Origin: CAITYL01 sp041651315
Lineage (GTDB): Bacteria; Verrucomicrobiota; Lentisphaeria; Oligosphaerales; CAITYL01
Reading direction: 5' to 3'
Assembly: GCA_041651315.1 (NCBI GenBank)
Contig: JBAZJM010000018.1
Span: 1 to 28,504, forward strand
DNA: 28,504 nt
Positions 23,559-28,504 of the stretch are shown piece by piece. The position numbers and the translations under genes are program-made. The first letter of the stretch is position 1, and each line of letters opens with the position of its first letter. Below the pieces are notes generated by a model. The model was not told where the DNA came from. It was given only the letters and a program-made list of their open reading frames with translations, and ran no database searches.

Positions 23559-25301
23559 TCACCGCGTGGCGCCGGCCGGGCCGGCGCCCAGGCGGTGGCG
23601 GAGTTGCCGGGCCGCGGCGTCTTGGGGGCGCAGGTCGAGGCAGCGGTCGACCGCCTGCCGGGCGGCGTCCGGCTGTTTCAGGGCCGCGAGAACCCGGGCC
23701 TCGCCCAGCCAGGCATCGGCCAGGTTGGCGTCGCGGGTGCGGGCCGCGCGATAATCGGCCAGCGCCCGGGCGGTGTTACCGGTCTGCTCATACAGGCGGG
23801 CCCGCTGCAAAAAGTGGCGTTCGGGGTTGTTGCCGGCCACCGCGATCGCCCGGCTGATGGCGGCAATGGCCGGTCCAAAGGCGCGCTGGGCCGCCAGGAT
23901 CTCCGCCTTGCGGGCATAGGCGTCATCGTAGTCGGGCTTGAGTTCAATGGCCTTGCGCAGCTGCTCCAGCGCCTTGGGCAGGTCGCCGGCATGCTGGTAG
24001 ACGCCGCCCAGATAGAGCCGGGTGCGGGCGTCCTGCGGATCACGCTCCAGGGAAAAATGCAGGTCGGCCACGGCGGCGTCGAGGCGGCCGAGCTTTTCCA
24101 GGGCCTTGGCGCGGCGCCGGTAAAGGTCCGCATTCTGGGGCGCCAGCTCAATGGCCCGGCTGAAATCCGGCAGCGAGTCCTCATAGCGGCCCATCTCCCC
24201 GAGCATGACGCCGCGCATCTTGTAGGCGGTCAGATAGTTGGGGTCCAGGGCAATGGCCTTGTCCAGGTAGGTTTTGGCGATGTCATAGCGGTTTTGGTAG
24301 CCGTAGAGCATGGCAATGGCATAATCGGCCTCCTTGTAGTCGGGGTTGATGGCCAGGGCGGTTTCAAAGGCGGCCAACGCCTGACGGTAATCTTTCGGTG
24401 TTCCGTTCAGATACGTCCATCCCAGGTTGTACCAGGCCAGGTCGAACTTGTCGTCGGCCTTGAGCGCCAGCCGGTATTCGGCCTGGACCTCCGCCGGTTT
24501 GCCGCCGGCCTGGTCGAGCACGACTCCCGCCCACAGGTGGGCCCATTTCGAATCCGGCTTGGCCGCCAGTGCCCGCCGCACCGCCTGGGACGCCCCGGCC
24601 AGATCCTTGGTTTCCACCAGCAGGGAGGCCAGGCGCACCAGGGCAAACTCATTGGCCGGCTCCAGGGCCAGGGCCTGCCCGATGGCGGCCCGGGCCCGCG
24701 GATACTCCTTCAACGCCGCCAGGATTTGCGATTCCAAAATGTAGGGCTCGGGCCGGCGGGGGGACAGGCTCTTGAGAAACAGGGCCTCGGCCAGGGCGCG
24801 GTGGGCCCGGTCAAGCTCGGGCTTGTTCAGGGGCCGGTCCAGGTTCAGCAGATTGCGCACCGAGCCCAACCCGTCAATGTAGGCACGCTGAAAGCGGGCC
24901 TCGCTGTCGTTGCCGTTGATCTCAATGGCCTGGTCCAGCAGCCCCAGGGCGACCTCGGCATTGTTCTGTTCCCGGAAAATCTGCTTGGCAACGGCGGTGT
25001 AGCGGCTTGCCATGCGCTGCACGGCTAGGTGGTCGATGAACCAGCCGAGAAAGCCCCATATGCCGCCGAGAACCACCAGGGCGGCCACCGACTTCAGCAC
25101 GGTCACCGTCACGAACCGGCGCCAGCGCTTTTCACGGTTGACCTCCGCCTCGGGATAAAAATGGGCGCGGATCGCCTGCAAGTGCTCGGTCTGCCGCGTC
25201 AGATGCTCCAGTTGCCGTTCCTGGCGCTCGTTCTGCGTCCCCAAGTCCGCAATCTGCCGTTCCAGCAGGGGGATGACATCCTTGGGCAGTTGCTCGGGCA
25301 T
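23559..25301 (-). CDS. Membrane-anchored TPR-repeat protein
   Basis: The 580-residue protein begins with a charged coiled-coil (about 8-60; heptad-like LERQIADLGTQNERQERQLE). One transmembrane helix follows (about 67-90), then a long array of tetratricopeptide repeats to the C-terminus. Typical TPR residues recur, for example in AYKMRGVMLGEMGRYEDSL and YLGGVYQHAGDLPKALEQL, and blocks end with Asp/Pro such as ALDPNY, ELAPQN and ELKPDY. The first helix pairs (about 100-200) are less regular. There is no signal peptide, so the coiled coil should be cytoplasmic and the TPR array periplasmic (inference). TPR arrays are protein-binding scaffolds; the partner is unknown. The ATG at 25301 has TAAGGT upstream. 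It is separated from the M48 gene by about 250 bp with an inverted repeat. Confidence 0.85.
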   Translation of the reverse strand: MPEQLPKDVIPLLERQIADLGTQNERQERQLEHLTRQTEHLQAIRAHFYPEAEVNREKRWRRFVTVTVLKSVAALVVLGGIWGFLGWFIDHLAVQRMASRYTAVAKQIFREQNNAEVALGLLDQAIEINGNDSEARFQRAYIDGLGSVRNLLNLDRPLNKPELDRAHRALAEALFLKSLSPRRPEPYILESQILAALKEYPRARAAIGQALALEPANEFALVRLASLLVETKDLAGASQAVRRALAAKPDSKWAHLWAGVVLDQAGGKPAEVQAEYRLALKADDKFDLAWYNLGWTYLNGTPKDYRQALAAFETALAINPDYKEADYAIAMLYGYQNRYDIAKTYLDKAIALDPNYLTAYKMRGVMLGEMGRYEDSLPDFSRAIELAPQNADLYRRRAKALEKLGRLDAAVADLHFSLERDPQDARTRLYLGGVYQHAGDLPKALEQLRKAIELKPDYDDAYARKAEILAAQRAFGPAIAAISRAIAVAGNNPERHFLQRARLYEQTGNTARALADYRAARTRDANLADAWLGEARVLAALKQPDAARQAVDRCLDLRPQDAAARQLRHRLGAGPAGATR

Positions 25302-25340
25302 GATCGCGGACCTTATTCAGTATGATAACTTTGTTGTCAG

Positions 25341-25442
25341 TATCGGGGTCGGTATCGGAATCGGGATCGAACGGCCTTTGAGATTTGATGATGCCAGGGA
25401 ACAGAGAGCTTTGATCGATACCGATGCCGATACCGACCCCGA
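25341..25442. repeat. Inverted repeat with 6-bp periodic arms
   Basis: The left arm (25343-25370) starts TCGGGGTCGGTATCGG and the right arm (25415-25442) is its reverse complement at 26 of 28 positions. The arms are built of TCGGNA-like 6-bp units and are 44 bp apart. It lies between two minus-strand genes and could be the M48 terminator or a dispersed repeat. Confidence 0.8.
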
Positions 25443-25554
25443 GAACAGCAAAACTTCGGGTTTTTCAGTTGCGTGCGAGAGGCGAGCGCGAGCGCCGCTC
25501 CGCTGGGCGCGAAGTCCCGGTTGGTGGTGGTTTTTTCGTGCTCGCGCCCGATCA

Positions 25555-26484
25555 TTACCGGCCGGCGGTGGCGAGCTGGTAGCGCGCGGTCCGCGCCGGA
25601 CTGGCCGGCTCCATTCCGCCAAGTGTCTGCAGGTATTGCCGGGCCAGATCGCCCCGCTGCTGCGGATAGTTGGCCCCGCCATAGGTGCCGGTTTTCGCCT
25701 TGAACCGTTCCAGGATGACCGGCAACGCCGCCCCATCATATCCTGCCCGGCCGCAGATGGCCATGGCCCGCCGGTCGGCCGCCGCCTCGAAATCGACGCT
25801 GTAGCCCTGGCGGATCTTGCCGGCCATCTCCCCCGTCAGGCGGTTGAGCAGCGCAACGGCCTGCGGATCCTGCTGCTCCAGGGCCAGGTTTTTGCTGGCA
25901 TCCAGGAAGGTGACCCAGTTTTCCCGGCCCACGTCACGAATGGCGTGCTGAAGTTCCACGTGCCCGACCTCGTGTCCCAAAATCACCGCCAGCTCGTCTT
26001 CGCTGCGCAAAAAACGCAGCATGCCGGTGGTGACGACAATGAAACCGCCGGGGGCGGCAAAGGCGTTGATCTCCGGGGTGTCCACCACGATGAAGCGGTA
26101 GCCGTTGTAGGGGTAGGGCGAGTCTGATCCCGCCGCCACCACCGCCCCCACCCGGGCCACATAGCGGGACACCGGTTCCCGGGGGGCCACCGGCCGGTAG
26201 GCTCCGAGAAGGTTGGCCGTGACCCCGCGCCCCAGCTGATATTCCTGCAGCGGTCCGGTTTCGTGGTAAACCAGGTTGGCCCCGGCCTGGGTGGCCCGGG
26301 CGGCGTCCTGCACCAGCGGAAGGTCCACCGGCAGAGAGCCCGCCGCGCCGGCCGCCGCCCGCATGCCGTCCGAGAGGGACGCGCATCCCGAGAGCAGCGG
26401 GAGCAGGCAAGCGCCCGCCCCCGCCACCACCGCGGCGCCGCCAAGCCATGACCGTTGTTTGAACATGGGCAATCCTCGGCTCAT
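25555..26484 (-). CDS. M48-family zinc metalloprotease, lipoprotein (BepA/Oma1-like)
   Basis: M48 proteases of this type act in the periplasm on misfolded outer-membrane or envelope proteins. The 309-residue product has a signal peptide with strong lipobox LSGC (Cys34). The zinc motif HEVGH spans 171-175, and the third ligand is E233 in E-x3-D (EAAAD, 233-237). The strand before the active site (GGFIVVTTGMLRFL) is typical of the family. There are no C-terminal TPR repeats, unlike BepA. The ATG at 26484 overlaps the upstream stop as ATGA, which suggests coupling; the ATG at 26466, preceded by GAGGA, is an equally good start and leaves a more typical 28-residue signal. It probably forms an operon with the SH3-like gene. 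Confidence 0.88.
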   Translation of the reverse strand: MSRGLPMFKQRSWLGGAAVVAGAGACLLPLLSGCASLSDGMRAAAGAAGSLPVDLPLVQDAARATQAGANLVYHETGPLQEYQLGRGVTANLLGAYRPVAPREPVSRYVARVGAVVAAGSDSPYPYNGYRFIVVDTPEINAFAAPGGFIVVTTGMLRFLRSEDELAVILGHEVGHVELQHAIRDVGRENWVTFLDASKNLALEQQDPQAVALLNRLTGEMAGKIRQGYSVDFEAAADRRAMAICGRAGYDGAALPVILERFKAKTGTYGGANYPQQRGDLARQYLQTLGGMEPASPARTARYQLATAGR

Positions 26485-27053
26485 GGTTTGAACTCGCCGA
26501 CGCGGCCGGCCCGGCGGAACGCCACCGACTCTGGCTGGGCGGGGTCGGCCGGAGGCGCCTGGCAGGCGGCGTCCAGGGCGGCCTGATTGGCGGCACCGCC
26601 GGCGGCCTGGCCGGCCGCGCCTTTCATCACGCTCATGTCCGGCTTGTCCTCGGACTCCGAAAAGCCGCGTGCCCCAACCGGAGTGGCCGCCAGATCCCCG
26701 GCTGGCCCGCCCGCCGTCTGCCGCTCATACAACGTCTCGCTGACCAGGGCGGTGGCGGGGACAAAACCGGCGGCGGCCTGGCCGGCCACCGCCACCCGGC
26801 ACCAGCCGGGCACCCCGTCCTGCCGTTCCGCCGCCGGCTGGGACACCACCGCCTGCACGGTCACGTCCGTTCCATAAGGGAGCACGGTCACGACCTTGGA
26901 AAAGCCGGAGGCCTCTTGGTGGAGCGGCAGTTGCAGCACGGACACCCGCCGGGTTTCCCCGGGGGCCGGCAGGGCGGAGTCCGCCCCCGCCACTCCCTGC
27001 AGCAGGGCCGCCCCCGCCACCGCTGTGGCCCACGTCAACCGGTGAATCGCCAT
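26481..27053 (-). CDS. Secreted bacterial SH3-like domain protein
   Basis: From the ATG at 27053 the product is 190 residues. It has a signal peptide with Ala-rich core and cleavage near VAGA (21-24). An SH3b-like domain follows (about 35-105): VSVLQLPLHQEAS, VLPYGTDVTV, then GWCRVAV and AAGFVPATALV, which match the strand order and the closing G-(W/F)-V pattern of bacterial SH3 domains. The rest is low-complexity, Ala/Gly/Pro-rich, with no fold evident. Such domains bind peptides or peptidoglycan. The start is preferred over the upstream ATG at 27110 because GGAGAG precedes it by 4 nt and the signal peptide begins there. It overlaps the M48 gene by 4 bp, so the two are likely made together; it may bind substrate for the protease (inference). 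Confidence 0.72.
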   Translation of the reverse strand: MAIHRLTWATAVAGAALLQGVAGADSALPAPGETRRVSVLQLPLHQEASGFSKVVTVLPYGTDVTVQAVVSQPAAERQDGVPGWCRVAVAGQAAAGFVPATALVSETLYERQTAGGPAGDLAATPVGARGFSESEDKPDMSVMKGAAGQAAGGAANQAALDAACQAPPADPAQPESVAFRRAGRVGEFKP

Positions 27054-27227
27054 GAGGCTCTCCGCTCGCTGGTTCGGCGGAACTGTTCCGGGGGGGCCGT
27101 GATTCGGCATGAAGTTCCGGTTCCCGCACCGTCATCCGCAAAGCTGCGCAAACTTTAATCTCCAGGAATCCGGATGACAAGCCCGTCAATACACCATAAA
27201 GCAATCCGGCGGCCCGGCCGGGGGAAA

Positions 27228-27236
27228 TGATATAGT
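27228..27236 (+). promoter_or_regulatory. Possible extended -10 promoter of pyruvate kinase
   Basis: TGATATAGT contains TATAGT (27231-27236; 5 of 6 consensus) with a TGN extension, like the element before the gmhA-like gene. No convincing -35 is seen. It lies about 50 bp before the ATG. Confidence 0.45.
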
Positions 27237-27286
27237 ACCCCCGGGGAACCGATGTAACTGTCTGATTTTAAGCGGTGGAGAACCCG

Positions 27287-28504
27287 ATGCACACAGCACC
27301 CGTCAAGACCCGGATCGTGGCCACCATCGGTCCGGCGTCCAGTTCGCCGGCGGTGCTCGAGCAGATGATCCGCGCCGGCATGAACGTCGCCCGGCTGAAC
27401 TTCTCGCACGGGGACTTCGGCACCCATCTCCAGAACATCGAGTCGATCCGGGCCGCCGCCCGGGCGGCCGGGCGGCCGGTGGCCATCATGGCGGATCTGT
27501 CGGGCCCCAAGATGCGTGTCGGCGTGCTGGGCGTGGACCGCATCGAGCTGAAACCGGGGGACCCGTTCACCCTGACCACCGAGGAGATCGTGGGCAGCCA
27601 GGAACGGATGTCGCTCAGCTTTCCCCGCCTGCCGGCGGTGGTGAAGCCGGGTGACACGCTGTCGCTCAACGACGGTTACATCCAGCTGGAGGTTCAACGC
27701 GCCACCCGGACGGACGTGGCCTGCGTGGTCCGGGTGGGGGGCGAACTGCGCTCGCACAAAGGACTCAACCTGCCGGGCATTGACCTGGGGATCAGCGCCT
27801 TCACCGAGCGTGACCGCGAATGCCTGCAGTTTGCCCTCGAACATGGGGTCGATGCCGTCAGCCAGTCGTTTGTCGAAAGCGCGGCCGACATGCAGGCGGT
27901 GCGCGCGGCGGCGCGAGCGATGGGCCACGACCCCTTTCTCATCGCCAAGATCGAGCGCGCCGGCGCCCTCGACCGGCTCGACGACATCCTGGGCGCCGCG
28001 GATGGCCTCATGATCGCCCGCGGCGACCTGGGGGTGGAGGTGCCGGTTGAGCGCATTGCCGTGGTGCAAAAGCAGATCATTCATCGCGCCAACCAACGGG
28101 CCAAGCCGGTCATTACGGCGACCCAGATGCTCGAGTCCATGACCGCGCACCGTCTCCCGACCCGCGCCGAGGCGACCGACGTCTCGAACGCGATTCTGGA
28201 CGGCACGGACGCCGTGATGCTTTCGGGCGAGTCGGCTATGGGCGACTATCCCGTGGAATCGGTGGCGATGCTGAGCCGGATCGCGGCGACGGTCGAGCCC
28301 ACCCGCCGTCACCTCTCCGTCAAGGAGATGTACGCCGGCGTCGACCTCCGGGGGCACGTGCGTCCCGAACACCTCGTTGCGGTGAGCATTGAGGCCAGCC
28401 TCGAGTACCTTCAGCCCGCCGCCATTTTCGTGCCGTCGCTGAGCGGCACCACCGCGCGCCGCCTGGCGGCCCTGCACCTGCCGGTTCCCGTCATCGCCGT
28501 GAGC
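27287..28504 (+). CDS. pyk: Pyruvate kinase (3' end beyond the window)
   Basis: Pyruvate kinase transfers phosphate from phosphoenolpyruvate to ADP, the last step of glycolysis. The frame runs from ATG 27287 to the right edge, 406 codons, with no stop. Key residues are visible: R36 and N38 in ARLNFSHG; D70 in the ADLSGPK segment; the catalytic Lys K221 and metal ligand E223 in IAKIER; D247 in ARGDLGVE; the TATQMLESM loop (277-285); and GTDAVMLSGESA (306-317). The B-domain lies at about 72-160 and ends with HKGLNLPG. The C-terminal regulatory domain is only begun; family members are about 470-480 residues, so roughly 70 are missing. GGAG at 27277-27280 supports the start. It is divergent from the SH3-like gene. 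Confidence 0.95.
   Translation, partial: MHTAPVKTRIVATIGPASSSPAVLEQMIRAGMNVARLNFSHGDFGTHLQNIESIRAAARAAGRPVAIMADLSGPKMRVGVLGVDRIELKPGDPFTLTTEEIVGSQERMSLSFPRLPAVVKPGDTLSLNDGYIQLEVQRATRTDVACVVRVGGELRSHKGLNLPGIDLGISAFTERDRECLQFALEHGVDAVSQSFVESAADMQAVRAAARAMGHDPFLIAKIERAGALDRLDDILGAADGLMIARGDLGVEVPVERIAVVQKQIIHRANQRAKPVITATQMLESMTAHRLPTRAEATDVSNAILDGTDAVMLSGESAMGDYPVESVAMLSRIAATVEPTRRHLSVKEMYAGVDLRGHVRPEHLVAVSIEASLEYLQPAAIFVPSLSGTTARRLAALHLPVPVIAVS

Overview
The window is GC-rich Gram-negative chromosomal DNA. It carries lipoproteins, type IV pilus motor genes, an FHA-FtsH cluster, InlB-type and GLUG-repeat surface proteins, and many intergenic palindromes. The mix fits a high-GC member of the Verrucomicrobiota/Kiritimatiellota/Lentisphaerota side of the PVC group. 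That placement is inference from gene style only; there is no rRNA or other marker here.

Layout. 1-3.4 kb: the tail of a membrane transporter, then a tight plus-strand cluster of an FHA protein with a C-terminal membrane anchor, FtsH, and a DUF167 protein. 3.4-4.5 kb: an inverted repeat built of 10-bp units lies against the promoter of a sedoheptulose-7-phosphate isomerase (GmhA-like). 4.4-10.5 kb: a type IV pilus motor operon with a good promoter: two PilB-type ATPases, PilT and PilC. 10.5-12.8 kb: a LeuA-family synthase sits between two inverted copies of a ~225-bp multi-palindrome element. 13.0-22.5 kb: a minus-strand block of envelope and secreted proteins: a HEAT-type lipoprotein; a giant repeat-built surface protein cut in two by a 4-bp frameshift; a two-gene AT-rich insert (small P-loop NTPase plus HEPN-type protein); and a secreted beta-helix protein. 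23.0-23.6 kb: a dense mosaic of repeats including a third copy of the element. 23.6-27.1 kb: minus-strand TPR membrane protein, M48 lipoprotein protease and SH3-like secreted protein. 27.3 kb to the end: the first 406 codons of pyruvate kinase.

How the parts work together. The four pil genes encode the cytoplasmic engine and inner-membrane platform of a pilus; pilins and the outer-membrane secretin must lie elsewhere. FtsH and the M48 protein are both envelope quality-control proteases. The 14-22 kb block looks like a surface-variation region: repeat-rich, recently duplicated, frameshifted, and containing imported AT-rich genes.

The most interesting signals are (1) the P-loop NTPase/HEPN pair, a plausible undescribed defence or toxin-type module; (2) a family of REP-like palindromes with strict layout (CTGTAG, 1 nt, 8-bp stem, TGY loop, 8-bp stem) in which the stem sequence differs from copy to copy; and (3) the 996-bp in-frame tandem duplication of the giant protein, with a 4-bp loss in one copy.
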